Shown: positions 40,000 to 49,498, counted from the stretch's first letter. The stretch is 54,601 nucleotides of DNA from Flavobacteriales bacterium (GCA_020847755.1 JADLBK010000077.1:1-54601); one strand, 5' to 3'. Numbers and translations: made by a program. Notes: a model not told the origin generated them from the sequence alone.

Positions 40000-41808
40000 T
40001 CAGCGCACGACGACGAAGCGTTCCGTCGCCACCACGCGACCATCCACGACCAACGAAGCGGTGTGGGCACCGGCCGCGCCGGCATGATGGTAGTGCACAT
40101 CCGTGCGTCCGGGGGACAGGCGCAGGGGCATCCGTCCGATCGCCCGGCCGTCCACCGCGCGGATCAGCAGGTAGGCCTCCGTCCGTGTGGAAAGGCTTTG
40201 CGGTGCGTGCACCGTGAACAGGGCCTCCTGTGGGAAGGGGTCCGGAACAGGCGGGCTCAACCAGGTCCATGCCGCCTGGGCAGCTGGTTCCGGAACCCCG
40301 ATGCCCCAGCAGGAGATCCCGTAGGGGAGGTCATCCGCCGGCTGGGGCGGCGTGTCGGCGTCATTGCCTTTCACCTGTTCGCGGGTGAAGGGGCTCATCA
40401 CGCCGTTGCTGTCCACCACGGCCACACTGATGGCGTAGGCCAGCCCCCCGGTGAGGCCGGGGACGAGAAAGCTGGTGTCCGCAGTTCGGTACACCGCATC
40501 GAAGTCGGGGCCGCTGTTGGTGCGCCGAACGCCGATGCGGTAGGCCATGTGGCCCGATGCCGGCGTGAAGCTCACGCGCAGGCCGGCCGGCTCGTCGTGC
40601 ACCACGAACTCCGGTTCAGCCGGACCGAGCGCCATCAGCACCGCCGCCATGCCGTTGATCAGCGTGTTGCGCTGAAGGTAGTTGAAGTCCACGAAGAAGC
40701 TGTCCACCTCCAGGTCGCCGTCGGTGTCCACGCCCAGCACATCATCGCTCGTGTGCTGATGGTCGGTGTACCACGCGCTGTCCACCACGGCGCTGCCGTG
40801 CTCGTTGGCGCTGGTGAAGCGCACGTTGCGGAAGCCCTGCGCACGGAAAGGGATGTGATCGCCGCCGCGGCCGTCACGGTCCTCGCGGTCCATCACCTCC
40901 ACGGCCATGGGCACGGCCATCTGGTCCTGCAGCTTCTCCTCATACAGCAGCCGCACCGTGCGGGCGAAGGTGCGGTGCGGCGTGGCGATGCTGCCCGAGG
41001 CGAAGAGGCGCACGCGCAGGCTGTCCACTGATCCAGGCGGCGCGCAGGACGGGGCGCTGGACGTTTGCCCGCAAAGCACCCCGCCCACGATGTCGTTGTT
41101 CTGCACCGCCTTGATGGCGATGCCTTCCTGCGCGCACCATAGCGCCATGGCCTCGGCGCCCACCAGGCCCTGTTCCTCGCCGGTGGTGAGCATGAACACG
41201 ACGGTGTGTCTGAAGCTGTACCGGCTCATCACCCGCGCGAGCTCCAGCACGAGCGCCGATCCGCTGCCGTTGTCCTCCATGCCGGGCGCGGGGCAGTCCA
41301 CGTCACAATCGCCCGCGCAGCGGCTGTCCAGGTGGGCCTCGATCAACACCAGCTGGTGGTCGGCGGGGTCGCTGCCGGGCAGCACGGCGAGCACGTTGCG
41401 CCAGCCGAAGGCATCACCGCACGACCCGTTGGGCCAGTCGAACTGGAGAAAGGCGGGTAACAACCGGCCTTCGTTCGCCTGACCCGTGCGGGCGAAGTGC
41501 GCGAAGGCCCAGCGGCGCGCGGCGCCGATGCCCTGCGTGTCGCTCACCGTATCGCTGTACGAGTGGCGTGTGTGGAAGCCTTCCAGCACCTCCAGAGCGG
41601 CGCGCAACGAGTCGGCGTCCAGCGCATGCCGCATCTCGCACAGCATGGTGGCGTGGTCCGTGATGGGGGAGGAGGCCGCGTAGATCGCGGGATCGTACTG
41701 GCCGCGGAGCACCTGCTCCACTTCGGCATCGGTCACCACGATATTGGTCACCGGTTGCGCCGTGGCGGGCAATGCGGTAAGCAGGAGCAGGGTGGGCAGG
41801 GAACGCAT
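40000..41808 (-). CDS. Secreted M28-family zinc aminopeptidase
   Basis: A 602-residue protein with a signal peptide (MRSLPTLLLLTALPATAQP). The M28 zinc ligands are all visible: VLIEAHLDSR (H, D), GMEDNGSGSALVLELA (D), LTTGEEQGLVGAEA (catalytic E-E), NNDIVGG (D) and DHQHTSDD (H), across residues ~150-370. A fibronectin-III-like domain (PEFVVHDEPAGLRVSFTPASG...) follows, then a C-terminal beta region whose last ~75 residues resemble a T9SS sorting domain though not a canonical one. It likely trims peptides outside the cell. Confidence 0.92.
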   Translation of the reverse strand: MRSLPTLLLLTALPATAQPVTNIVVTDAEVEQVLRGQYDPAIYAASSPITDHATMLCEMRHALDADSLRAALEVLEGFHTRHSYSDTVSDTQGIGAARRWAFAHFARTGQANEGRLLPAFLQFDWPNGSCGDAFGWRNVLAVLPGSDPADHQLVLIEAHLDSRCAGDCDVDCPAPGMEDNGSGSALVLELARVMSRYSFRHTVVFMLTTGEEQGLVGAEAMALWCAQEGIAIKAVQNNDIVGGVLCGQTSSAPSCAPPGSVDSLRVRLFASGSIATPHRTFARTVRLLYEEKLQDQMAVPMAVEVMDREDRDGRGGDHIPFRAQGFRNVRFTSANEHGSAVVDSAWYTDHQHTSDDVLGVDTDGDLEVDSFFVDFNYLQRNTLINGMAAVLMALGPAEPEFVVHDEPAGLRVSFTPASGHMAYRIGVRRTNSGPDFDAVYRTADTSFLVPGLTGGLAYAISVAVVDSNGVMSPFTREQVKGNDADTPPQPADDLPYGISCWGIGVPEPAAQAAWTWLSPPVPDPFPQEALFTVHAPQSLSTRTEAYLLIRAVDGRAIGRMPLRLSPGRTDVHYHHAGAAGAHTASLVVDGRVVATERFVVVR

Positions 41809-41823
41809 GGGCGGGATGTGCCG

Positions 41824-41831
41824 AAAAGGTA
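41824..41831 (-). promoter_or_regulatory. -7 element TACCTTTT of the M28 peptidase gene
   Basis: One mismatch (final T); 15 bases before ATG 41808, in the 48-bp gap after the upstream gene. Confidence 0.5.
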
Positions 41832-41856
41832 CACCCCGCCCGTCAATGCGTGCCGA

Positions 41857-44277
41857 TCAGCGCCCGCGCGAACGACTGCCGCCACCACCCGAGGGCGCAC
41901 GGCCACCGCCGCCGCCTCCACCACCCGAACGAGAGGGGGCGGGAGCGGACGGCCGTGCCGACCCGCCGGGGCGCGCCGGACTGTAGTTCCGTTGCGGCGC
42001 ACTGGGCCGGGTGGTGGGGGCCGTACGCTGCGGGGGCGCCACATCGCGACGCGGTATCGTGGGCTGCGTGCGGTATTGCTGGTAGGTGCGGTCACGCTCC
42101 ACGGCACGCTGCCGGTCCTGCTGGATCCGGTAGGGGTCCTGCGGTGCGGGGCGCGCTTCGGGCCGGGCCTCAGGTGCCGGGGCCGGGCGCGTGCCTGGGG
42201 CGGGCTCCGGAGCCGGGCGGGCCTCCGGCTGCGTCACGGCGGGGCGCGTGCGGTCGGTGCCGCTCGAAGCGGGCGCAGGCCGCGGCGCAGGCACCTTCTC
42301 CCATGCCTGCCCGGTGTAGCGCTCGGCCGTGCCGTTGGTGCGGCGGTACACGTTGCCGGCCGCATCGGTGAAGTGGTCCGCGGCGGGTTGCTTGCTGATG
42401 CTCGACGACGGCGTCGCACGGGAGACCTGGCTGGCCGTCACGCCCGGTCGCTGGCGCGAGGCGTACAAGCTGTTCGCGGGCGCAGCGGTCCCCGGAGCGC
42501 TTCGTGATGCGCTGAGCGTGCCGCGATGGCCGTAGTAGCTGTTCACCGTGCCATGGCAGCAGGGCGGCACGTACTGGCAGGGGCCCCACCAGCCCCAGCC
42601 TCCGTAGCCCCAACCACCCCAGCCCCAGCCGCCCCAACCCCAGTTCCAACCGCCCCAGCCCCAACCCCAACCGGGGCCGTACCAGTTGTAGCCCCAACCA
42701 CCGCCGAAGCCCCAACCGCCCCAGGGGTCGTAGAACATGCCGAAGCCCCAGGTGAAGGGGCGCGGGCGCCAGAACCTCGGCCACGGGTCGTAGTAGAACC
42801 CGGTGCCGTACACCACCACGCCGCCCTGCACGTAAGCCCCCATGTAGCCCGGGGTGTAGCCCATGTACACCCAGTCCGGCGTGTGGTCGTAGATGTACAC
42901 GTAGCGCAGGTTGTAGGCCTCGCTGCTGGGCGGGATGTCGTTCACCGCGTCAGGCACCGCGGTGCTCACCATCCACGGTCCGTCCGGCGTTGCGCTCTCG
43001 AACCAGATGCCATTGTCGCACGCATGGTAGCGGCCGTTGATGCGCAGCACGCTGGTGCTGGCGTTGCGGGCGAGTTCCACGGAAGTGCCCGGCACCAGCT
43101 CGAACTCCGGTGCTCCTGCGTAGGTCACCGTGAGGCTCGCGCTGCGCCGGTCCACCTTGGCGGTCTGCGGGATGCGGGCGTCGCGCACGGCTTCGCGGGC
43201 CGCGGGCGTACCCGCGACATGGGTCAGCACCGCGTCCTTCTTGCTGCCTTCGGGGATCGCTTGGAAATCGCGCGGCAGGTCGGCCGAGGGCACGAAGGTC
43301 CAGGTCCCGCTGCGCAGGTCGCTCGTGCGGTACCAGCGGCCGCTCAGCAGCGCATAGTGCTGCTGCGTGGCGATCTCCAGGAACAAGTTGCGATCGGTGT
43401 TCATCACGGCCAGCAGGCCGGTGTTCTCCACGGGTTCATACTGAGGCGGCCCGTCCAGGTCCAGCAGTTCGGCGGGTGTGGTGCGCATCACGATCACGGG
43501 CACCTGGCCTTCCGCCCCGGCGGTGGAGGTGAGGGCCGCGCTGTCGCCCGCCTTCGCCGCCAGTTCGCGCAGCACCTGGGGCACGTCGCGCTGTACGCTC
43601 CAGGGACCTTCCAGCGCGGTGCTCCGGTACCAGAGGCCCGAGCCGTAGAGGTAGTGTAGACCGTTGTGCCGCAGCACCAGGAAAGGTGTGTTGGACACGC
43701 GCTCCACCCGGGCCGCCTTGGCCGAGCGATACACCGGGTCGTCCGTATCGGGGACGTCGTCCAGCGTTTCGTAGCGCGGCGCACCATCGATGAAGAGCAG
43801 TGCGCTCGGCGACTCGGTGTAGATGATCTCCGGGGCGTCGTTCTTCAGGCCGTCCTCGCGGGAGCGTTCATCCTCCAGCGCGGCCACCAGCAGGTCCATG
43901 CTCAGCTGGGGCGTGCGTCTGGGGATCTCGGCGCTCAAGGTGGTGCGCAGGCGCAGCAGTTCGCCCTCGTCGGTGATGCCCGGAAAGCGCGCGTCGGTGA
44001 CGCTGAAGGCCACCAGGCGGCCCATGCGGTTGCCCCGGTCCATCTCCAGCATACCATCGCCCCACACGGCACCGAAAACGGCGGCCTTGTCGGCGGGGCG
44101 CTTCACGGCCACGGCCATGCGTGCGGCGAAGTGGTTGCCTGAGAGACGCTCGGGCTGGGGTGCGAACACCTGGTATTCGGCACTTTCCGCCGTGAAGCGG
44201 AGCGGCCATTCCTCCTGCGCGATCAGCGGGGCGGCGGCCACCAGGCCGGCGATCCCCAGGGAGCGGAACATGTTCAT
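41857..44277 (-). CDS. Large exported protein with Trp/Gly-rich centre
   Basis: An 806-residue protein with a signal peptide (MNMFRSLGIAGLVAAAPLIAQ). Residues ~20-480 are a soluble beta-rich region with repeated patterns FLVLRHNGLHYLYGSGLWYRST, HYALLSGRWYRTSDL and VLRINGRYHACDNGIWFES, i.e. three or four related W-Y units. Residues ~480-575 are extreme in Trp, Gly and Tyr (YDPWPRFWRPRP, then WGxGGWG repeats). The rest is Pro/Arg/Ala-rich and ends in polyglycine with Ser/Arg. Similar proteins carry the uncertain label 'carbohydrate-binding family V/XII'. Function unknown; a surface role is likely. Confidence 0.88.
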   Translation of the reverse strand: MNMFRSLGIAGLVAAAPLIAQEEWPLRFTAESAEYQVFAPQPERLSGNHFAARMAVAVKRPADKAAVFGAVWGDGMLEMDRGNRMGRLVAFSVTDARFPGITDEGELLRLRTTLSAEIPRRTPQLSMDLLVAALEDERSREDGLKNDAPEIIYTESPSALLFIDGAPRYETLDDVPDTDDPVYRSAKAARVERVSNTPFLVLRHNGLHYLYGSGLWYRSTALEGPWSVQRDVPQVLRELAAKAGDSAALTSTAGAEGQVPVIVMRTTPAELLDLDGPPQYEPVENTGLLAVMNTDRNLFLEIATQQHYALLSGRWYRTSDLRSGTWTFVPSADLPRDFQAIPEGSKKDAVLTHVAGTPAAREAVRDARIPQTAKVDRRSASLTVTYAGAPEFELVPGTSVELARNASTSVLRINGRYHACDNGIWFESATPDGPWMVSTAVPDAVNDIPPSSEAYNLRYVYIYDHTPDWVYMGYTPGYMGAYVQGGVVVYGTGFYYDPWPRFWRPRPFTWGFGMFYDPWGGWGFGGGWGYNWYGPGWGWGWGGWNWGWGGWGWGGWGYGGWGWWGPCQYVPPCCHGTVNSYYGHRGTLSASRSAPGTAAPANSLYASRQRPGVTASQVSRATPSSSISKQPAADHFTDAAGNVYRRTNGTAERYTGQAWEKVPAPRPAPASSGTDRTRPAVTQPEARPAPEPAPGTRPAPAPEARPEARPAPQDPYRIQQDRQRAVERDRTYQQYRTQPTIPRRDVAPPQRTAPTTRPSAPQRNYSPARPGGSARPSAPAPSRSGGGGGGGGRAPSGGGGSRSRGR

Positions 44278-44355
44278 CGCTGCTGGACCATTGGACGGGT
44301 CCCACCAAGGAATGTCAAATACCCTGCCGGAACCGTGCGCCCTGCCACGGCCACG

Positions 44356-44386
44356 AAAAACCCCGCGCCTCGGGTGAGGCGCGGGG
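44356..44386 (-). terminator. Terminator of the outer-membrane barrel gene
   Basis: CCCCGCGCCTC and GAGGCGCGGGG form a perfect 11-bp stem with a 4-base loop, followed on the minus strand by TTTTT. It lies 20 bases after the stop. Confidence 0.9.
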
Positions 44387-44407
44387 CTCGTTCATGATCG
44401 GAGGTCG

Positions 44408-45022
44408 TCAATCGTTCTTGTCGTCGTCGCCGAAGTTCAGGCCCACCGTCAACCCGTAGGTGAGGTAGCGCGAGCCGATGTCCTTCACCCGGATGTTGTC
44501 GCTGAACACGCGGCTCAGCCCGAAGCTCACGCTGGGCTCCAGGGTGAAGAGCCCCATGTCGAAGCCCAGGCCGGCGTCCACGTTGAAGGAGCCGTTGTTG
44601 AAATCGCCCTTGTTCCATCCGATGTCGTCGTCACGGTCGTCCACGCTCAGCAGCACGTCGTAGGTGGGGCCGGCGAAGATGCGCAGGTCGAACTGATAGC
44701 TGTCCACGATGCGGTATCCGCCCAGCAGCTTCAGGCGCAGGTTGGTGCGGATGATATCCCCCTCGGCCACCACCGAGTCGTTGAGCAGGGTCTTCACGGC
44801 CGTCACGTTGCGGCCGAAGAACACACCGGGCTGCACGTAGGCGCGGTTGCCGATGCGGAAGTCGGTGCCCACCTGCCAGCCGACCGTGCCGCGGAATTCC
44901 ACGTTGGGGTCGTCGTCGGTGAGGTGCTGGTAGGTGAGGCCCAGCTGCGGATTCACTTGGAACTGGGCGGAAGCCGCGCCGGCCAGGGGCACGAGAGCGG
45001 CGATGAGCAGGAACTTTTTCAT
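44408..45022 (-). CDS. Outer-membrane beta-barrel protein
   Basis: A 204-residue protein with a signal peptide (MKKFLLIAALVPLAGAASAQ). Alternating strands follow (LGLTYQHL, FRGTVGWQVGTDFRIG, YVQPGVFFGRN, LRLKLLGGYRI, LRIFAGPTYDV, NVDAGLGFDMG, LEPSVSFGLS, TYGLTVGLNFG), consistent with an 8-stranded PF13568-type barrel. It ends in acidic residues. I begin at ATG 45022 because the longer frame lacks a signal. It is a probable outer-membrane protein of unknown ligand. Confidence 0.88.
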   Translation of the reverse strand: MKKFLLIAALVPLAGAASAQFQVNPQLGLTYQHLTDDDPNVEFRGTVGWQVGTDFRIGNRAYVQPGVFFGRNVTAVKTLLNDSVVAEGDIIRTNLRLKLLGGYRIVDSYQFDLRIFAGPTYDVLLSVDDRDDDIGWNKGDFNNGSFNVDAGLGFDMGLFTLEPSVSFGLSRVFSDNIRVKDIGSRYLTYGLTVGLNFGDDDKND

Positions 45023-45073
45023 GGCGTTGGCTGTTGCCGAACCCACATTTTCAAGCCGCGTGCCAAAGCCGGC

Positions 45074-45679
45074 TCAGCCCTGGCCGTCAGCGCGTTCCAC
45101 GGCGATGCCCACCTCGTTGCGGCGCCCCAGCAGCTGCCACGGCGGGTCGTAGCCCATCACCACGGGGCGTCCGACCGCACGCCACGGCGAACCCTCCAAC
45201 GCACGCTGCAGGCGCTCCACCTCGCGGGCGATCCGAAGGTCGGTGGCATGTCCCCCGAAACGCACGCAGGCCATCCGCATCGGCGGGCGCTCCACCACCA
45301 GCACCGCTGGGTCGTCGGGCACGGGGAGGTCATGGTCCGAGCGTCCACCGGGCATGCCGAAGAACACCGTGTAGCCCCGATCGCCCTGCTCCAGCGTCAC
45401 CGGGGCCGTCATGGCGATGCGTTCCTCATGGTCGTTGCCACCGAAGATGTAGCGGGCCAGGTAGCGGAAGCCCATCGGAGCAGCCTCGGCGTAGCGGGCC
45501 TTCTGCGTGCTGTGCCCCGCGGCCCATTGCGCCGGATACGCGCGGACCTCGACCTCCCGCAGCCGCTCCACCACGCGGTAAGGCACCTGCTCCACGCGGC
45601 GCACCGCCCAAAGGCTCACCAGCTGCGCCAATAGGAACAGCACGGCCACCACAGCGGTGATCAGCAGGGTCCATTTCAT
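45074..45679 (-). CDS. SOUL family heme-binding protein
   Basis: A 201-residue protein with an N-terminal membrane helix (LLITAVVAVLFLLAQLVSLWAV). The SOUL fold has VPYRVVERLREVEVRAYPAQWAAGHS at its start, GFRYLARYIFGGNDHEERIAMTAPVTLE (~85-112) and WQLLGRRNEVGIAVE at its end. SOUL proteins bind heme or tetrapyrroles in some cases. It should sit on the outer face of the inner membrane. The longer frame up to 45808 enters the divergent flavoprotein gene, so ATG 45679 is preferred. No clear -7 element. Confidence 0.9.
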   Translation of the reverse strand: MKWTLLITAVVAVLFLLAQLVSLWAVRRVEQVPYRVVERLREVEVRAYPAQWAAGHSTQKARYAEAAPMGFRYLARYIFGGNDHEERIAMTAPVTLEQGDRGYTVFFGMPGGRSDHDLPVPDDPAVLVVERPPMRMACVRFGGHATDLRIAREVERLQRALEGSPWRAVGRPVVMGYDPPWQLLGRRNEVGIAVERADGQG

Positions 45680-45720
45680 GCCAGGGGAACACCGCAGGGG
45701 CAGGCATCGTTCGCCCGGCC

Positions 45721-45728
45721 GAACTTCG
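45721..45728 (+). promoter_or_regulatory. Weak -7-like element GAACTTCG
   Basis: Two mismatches, but placed 4 bases before ATG 45733, the commonest spacing in this window. Confidence 0.3.
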
Positions 45729-45732
45729 CGGC

Positions 45733-46965
45733 ATGGCCAGGGCGGAGAAAGGGACCGTGGTGGTGATCGGCGGCGGCGCGGCCGGCCACATGGCCGCCAT
45801 CGCCGCATCCTCCCAGGGGGCGCGCGTGCTCTTGCTCGAGGGCAGCGACAAGCTGCTGGCCAAGGTGCGCATCAGCGGAGGCGGTCGTTGCAACGTGACG
45901 CACGCCTGCGTGGAGCCGGCGCGGTTGGCGCGCCATTACCCGCGCGGAGGACCGTTCGTGCGCAAGGTGTTCGAGGCCTTCGGCCAGCCGCACACGGTGG
46001 CCTGGTTCGCCGCCCATGGTGTGCGGCTGCACACCGAGGCCGACGGTCGCATGTTCCCCAGCACCAACGATTCGCGCACGGTGATCGACGCGCTCACTCA
46101 CGCGACGCAGCGCGCCGGTGTCGTCACCCGCCTGCAGCACCCGGTGCGCGGCCTGGACCCGGTGGAAGGCGGTTGGCGGCTAACCGGAACCTTCGGCAGC
46201 ATGGACGCGGCCGCCGTGGTGGTGGCCACCGGCGGCAGCCCCAAGCTGGAAGGGCTCGGTTGGCTGCACCAGCTCGGGCATTCCGTGGTACCACCCGTCC
46301 CGTCGCTCTTCACCTTCAACATCCCCGATGTGGGCCTGCGCGCGCTGATGGGCGTCGCCGCGGATCCCGTGCGGGTACGCCTTGCCGGGCTGAACCTTGA
46401 CGCCCTTGGGCCCGTGCTCATCACCCACTGGGGCCTCAGCGGACCAGCGGTGCTGCGCCTCAGCGCCTTCGGGGCAAGGGCGCTCCACGAGCGCGGCTAC
46501 CGGTACACGGTGCTCGTGGACTGGACGGGAGGGGTGGGGGAGGCCACCGTGGTGCATGCGCTGGACCGGGCCATCGCCGACCACCCGCGCAAGCAGGTGG
46601 TGAACACGCCGCTCTTCGGCCTTGCCTCCCGGTTGTGGACCTACCTCTGCTGCACCGCTGAGCTGCCGGAGACCAAACCCTGGGGTGAGCTGGGCCGCAG
46701 GGGACGCGACAAGCTCGTGGCCGTGATCACCAACCAACCGTTCCAGGCCCAGGGCAAGACCACCTTCAAAGAGGAGTTCGTCACCGCAGGTGGCATCGAC
46801 CTGGCCCAGGTGGACCCTCGCACCCTGGAAAGCCGCGTGGCACCCGGGCTCCACTTCGCCGGCGAAGTGCTGGACATCGACGGCATCACAGGCGGCTTTA
46901 ACTTCCAAGCCGCGTGGAGCACGGGCCATGTCGCGGGCCGACATGCCGCCCAATGCACCACCTGA
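45733..46965 (+). CDS. HI0933/YhiN-family FAD-dependent oxidoreductase
   Basis: A 410-residue flavoprotein. VVVIGGGAAGHMAAIAA (~9-25) is the dinucleotide-binding motif, LLEGSDKLLAKVRISGGGRCNVTHA (~35-58) the family signature, AAAVVVATGGSPKLEG the middle GG site, and GLHFAGEVLDIDGITGGFNFQAAWSTG (~375) the C-terminal FAD segment. Members include BaiN-type enzymes; most are uncharacterised. It acts in the cytoplasm. The gene is divergent from SOUL and 29 bp upstream of the TPR gene. Confidence 0.93.
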   Translation: MARAEKGTVVVIGGGAAGHMAAIAASSQGARVLLLEGSDKLLAKVRISGGGRCNVTHACVEPARLARHYPRGGPFVRKVFEAFGQPHTVAWFAAHGVRLHTEADGRMFPSTNDSRTVIDALTHATQRAGVVTRLQHPVRGLDPVEGGWRLTGTFGSMDAAAVVVATGGSPKLEGLGWLHQLGHSVVPPVPSLFTFNIPDVGLRALMGVAADPVRVRLAGLNLDALGPVLITHWGLSGPAVLRLSAFGARALHERGYRYTVLVDWTGGVGEATVVHALDRAIADHPRKQVVNTPLFGLASRLWTYLCCTAELPETKPWGELGRRGRDKLVAVITNQPFQAQGKTTFKEEFVTAGGIDLAQVDPRTLESRVAPGLHFAGEVLDIDGITGGFNFQAAWSTGHVAGRHAAQCTT

Positions 46966-46994
46966 ACCGTTCCCTCCCGCGACACGTTCCCCTC

Positions 46995-48245
46995 ATGATG
47001 AGCTTCCGTCCGTCCACCGTCCTCCTGTGCATCTCCATGCTGGTCCTCGCCACGCCGGGGACCGGCCAGTCCACGTACCGCATGGACGCCGCACAGCTGC
47101 TGCAGCAGGGCGACATCGAGCTGCGGCTGGGCAACAGTGAGCGGGCCTTGCAGCACTATACCAACGCCATCCAGACCGACCCCGGCTATGGCGATGCGTA
47201 CATGAAGCGGGCAAGCCTGTACCAGCGGCTCGGCATGTACACCGGTGCACTGCAGGACATGGACAAGGCGTTGGAACTGAACCCGTATTCGGAGCATGTC
47301 CTGGATCGGCGAGCGAGGCTGAAAGTGCTGATGACCGACTACAAGGGCGCCGAAGAGGACCGTGACAAGGCGGTATCGCTGGCGCCCTACGACACGCTCA
47401 TCGAGGAGCACCGCGCCGACGAGCAGTTGCTGATGCAGGAGCCGTTGAAGGCCATCCGGAGCCTGTCCGTGATGCTGGGCCGCACGCCGAACGACCCCTG
47501 GCTGCACCTGAAGAAGGCCCTGGCCCACCTGCAGGCCGGGCAACCGGTGGAAGCGCTGGATGAAGCGGCACTGGCCCTCACGCTGGACAGCACGCTCGCC
47601 ATCGCGCACGACCTGCGGGGCCTTGCCTACGAGCGGCTGGGCCGCACCGAAGAGGCCTTCACCGCCTACGACCGCGCCGTGCGCCTTGACCCGGGCTTCG
47701 CGATGGCCTGGTTCAACCGTGGCCGGGCCCATCGCGCCGCCGGACGGGGCGCGGCCGCCGAGGCCGACCTGGACAGCGCCCTTGCCCGTGCCGCCGACCT
47801 GCCGCAGGTGTGGTTCGAGCGGGCCCTTGTGCGCAAGGAGCTCGGCGACATGGAAGGGGCCCTGCAGGACCAGAGCCGTGTGATCGGCCTGTCGCCCGGC
47901 ACCATGGAAGCCCTGTTCAACCGCAGCTTCGCCCGCAAGCAGCTCGGCGACCATGTGGGTGCGCTCTACGACGCCGAGCAGGCCATCGCTCTGCGGCCGG
48001 ACGACCCCGACGCGTGGGACCTCAAGGGCAGCATCCACCTCCTGCTGGGGGAGCATGGCGAGGCCGTGGCCCACTACGATCGCGCCATCCAACTGGACCC
48101 GACCGCCGCACAGCCGCACTACAACAAAGGCATCGCCCTGGTGATGGCCTACCAGCTGTACGAGGGCTGTCGCGAGCTGCACCGCAGCCAGGAGCTCGGC
48201 GCGACGAAGGCGGCCGAGGCCATCCGCTATTTCTGCGCATTCTAG
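46995..48245 (+). CDS. Exported TPR-repeat protein
   Basis: A 416-residue protein with a signal peptide (PSTVLLCISMLVLATPGTGQ). About eleven tetratricopeptide repeats fill the rest, for example GDIELRLGNSERALQHYTNAIQTDPGYG, KRASLYQRLGMYTGALQDMDKALELNP and KGIALVMAYQLYEGC. It offers a protein-binding solenoid in the periplasm or outer membrane. Start choice is between ATG 46995 and ATG 46998; the longer frame overlaps the flavoprotein. Partner unknown. It probably shares a transcript with the flavoprotein gene. Confidence 0.9.
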   Translation: MMSFRPSTVLLCISMLVLATPGTGQSTYRMDAAQLLQQGDIELRLGNSERALQHYTNAIQTDPGYGDAYMKRASLYQRLGMYTGALQDMDKALELNPYSEHVLDRRARLKVLMTDYKGAEEDRDKAVSLAPYDTLIEEHRADEQLLMQEPLKAIRSLSVMLGRTPNDPWLHLKKALAHLQAGQPVEALDEAALALTLDSTLAIAHDLRGLAYERLGRTEEAFTAYDRAVRLDPGFAMAWFNRGRAHRAAGRGAAAEADLDSALARAADLPQVWFERALVRKELGDMEGALQDQSRVIGLSPGTMEALFNRSFARKQLGDHVGALYDAEQAIALRPDDPDAWDLKGSIHLLLGEHGEAVAHYDRAIQLDPTAAQPHYNKGIALVMAYQLYEGCRELHRSQELGATKAAEAIRYFCAF

Positions 48246-48254
48246 GCGTCCGCC

Positions 48255-48262
48255 TATCTTGA
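48255..48262 (+). promoter_or_regulatory. -7-like element TATCTTGA of the hydrolase gene
   Basis: Two mismatches at the 3' end; 18 bases before ATG 48281. Confidence 0.5.
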
Positions 48263-48280
48263 GCGCCTCACCCTGACACG

Positions 48281-49498
48281 ATGCGCTCCTCCCTGATCCT
48301 GCCGGGCCTGGCCCTGCCCGCCCTGCTGATGGCCCAGACCGAATGTGGCAACGGCCGCTACACCGACCCTGCCCTGTTCGACAGCCTCACCGTGACGCTC
48401 GCTGTGCCCTTCGGCGCCAACACCGGCGTGGGTGGCACGCTGCAGACCTTGTACATGGACGTGTACGCGCCGGTGGGCGACACCCTCTCCGAGCGGCCGG
48501 TGGTGCTGGTGGCCTTCGGCGGCAGTTTCGTGGCCGGTTCCCGCGCCGACGTGGCGGAGATCTGCGAGGCTTTTGCCCACCGCGGCTACGTGGCCGTGGC
48601 GCCGGACTACCGCGTGGGCTTTTTCTTCCCCAACGCCACCACCACCCAGCAGGCGGTGATGCGCGGCGCCCACGACATGCGGGCCTGCGTGCGCTTCCTG
48701 CGCAAGACCGTGGCCGAGGACGGCAACCCGTACGGCATCGACGTGGACCGCATCATCGTGGGCGGCGTCTCCGCCGGGGCCATCGCCGCCATCCACGCCA
48801 CCTACCTGGACCAACCTGCGGAGCTGCCCGCGGTGCTGGTACCCGACTCGGCGGCGCTCGGCGGCATCGAAGGCAACTCCGGCACGCCCACCTACTCCAG
48901 CGAGGTGCTGGCCTGTTTCAGTTATAGCGGCGCCATCGGCGACACCAGCTGGATCGTACCCGGCGACCAGCCCTTGGTGAGCGTGCATGAAGCGGGCGAT
49001 GCCATCGTGCCGTGCTACACCCAGGAGGTGAGCGTGTTCGGCATCCCCACCGGCCTCATCGCCAGCGGTAGCGCGCACATCCACCAGCACGCGGAGGCCA
49101 TCGGGCTCGAACATTGTTTCCTGCTGTATCCGGGGAATGGCCATGTGGGCTACTTCAACACCGACCCGCAGGGGTCCGAAGCCATTGTGGTGGACTTTCT
49201 GGCCAACGTGGTCTGTGGACAACCCGCAAGCTGCGGGCTGCAGGCGGCATCGGTGACCGAAGAAGCCGTGGCCGCACCCCTCGCCGTGTTCCCCAACCCC
49301 AGCACCGGGCGCTTCACCGTCACCCTGGCCCAAGCGACCATCCTGGACCTCTTCGATGCCACGGGCCGCTTGGTCTTCAGCACCACCGAACCCACCGGCG
49401 ACCGCGTCCTGGACCTGGACCTGGGGCCGGGCACCTACCTGCTGCGCGACCGGATGCAGCCGGGCCGCGTCACCCGCATCCTGATCCAAGAACGCTGA
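48281..49498 (+). CDS. Secreted alpha/beta hydrolase with T9SS type A-like sorting domain
   Basis: A 405-residue protein. A signal peptide (LILPGLALPALLMAQ) is followed by an esterase-like alpha/beta hydrolase: RPVVLVAFGGSFVAGSR (oxyanion region), RIIVGGVSAGAIAAIHAT (nucleophile Ser in GVSAG, ~165) and GNGHVGY (His, ~288). The last ~75 residues (LAVFPNPSTGRFTV...LRDRMQPGRVTRILIQ) are the C-terminal sorting signal read by the type IX secretion system. The protein should be exported to the surface or medium. Substrate is unknown; the fold fits carboxylesterases and PHB depolymerase-like enzymes. Confidence 0.93.
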   Translation: MRSSLILPGLALPALLMAQTECGNGRYTDPALFDSLTVTLAVPFGANTGVGGTLQTLYMDVYAPVGDTLSERPVVLVAFGGSFVAGSRADVAEICEAFAHRGYVAVAPDYRVGFFFPNATTTQQAVMRGAHDMRACVRFLRKTVAEDGNPYGIDVDRIIVGGVSAGAIAAIHATYLDQPAELPAVLVPDSAALGGIEGNSGTPTYSSEVLACFSYSGAIGDTSWIVPGDQPLVSVHEAGDAIVPCYTQEVSVFGIPTGLIASGSAHIHQHAEAIGLEHCFLLYPGNGHVGYFNTDPQGSEAIVVDFLANVVCGQPASCGLQAASVTEEAVAAPLAVFPNPSTGRFTVTLAQATILDLFDATGRLVFSTTEPTGDRVLDLDLGPGTYLLRDRMQPGRVTRILIQER

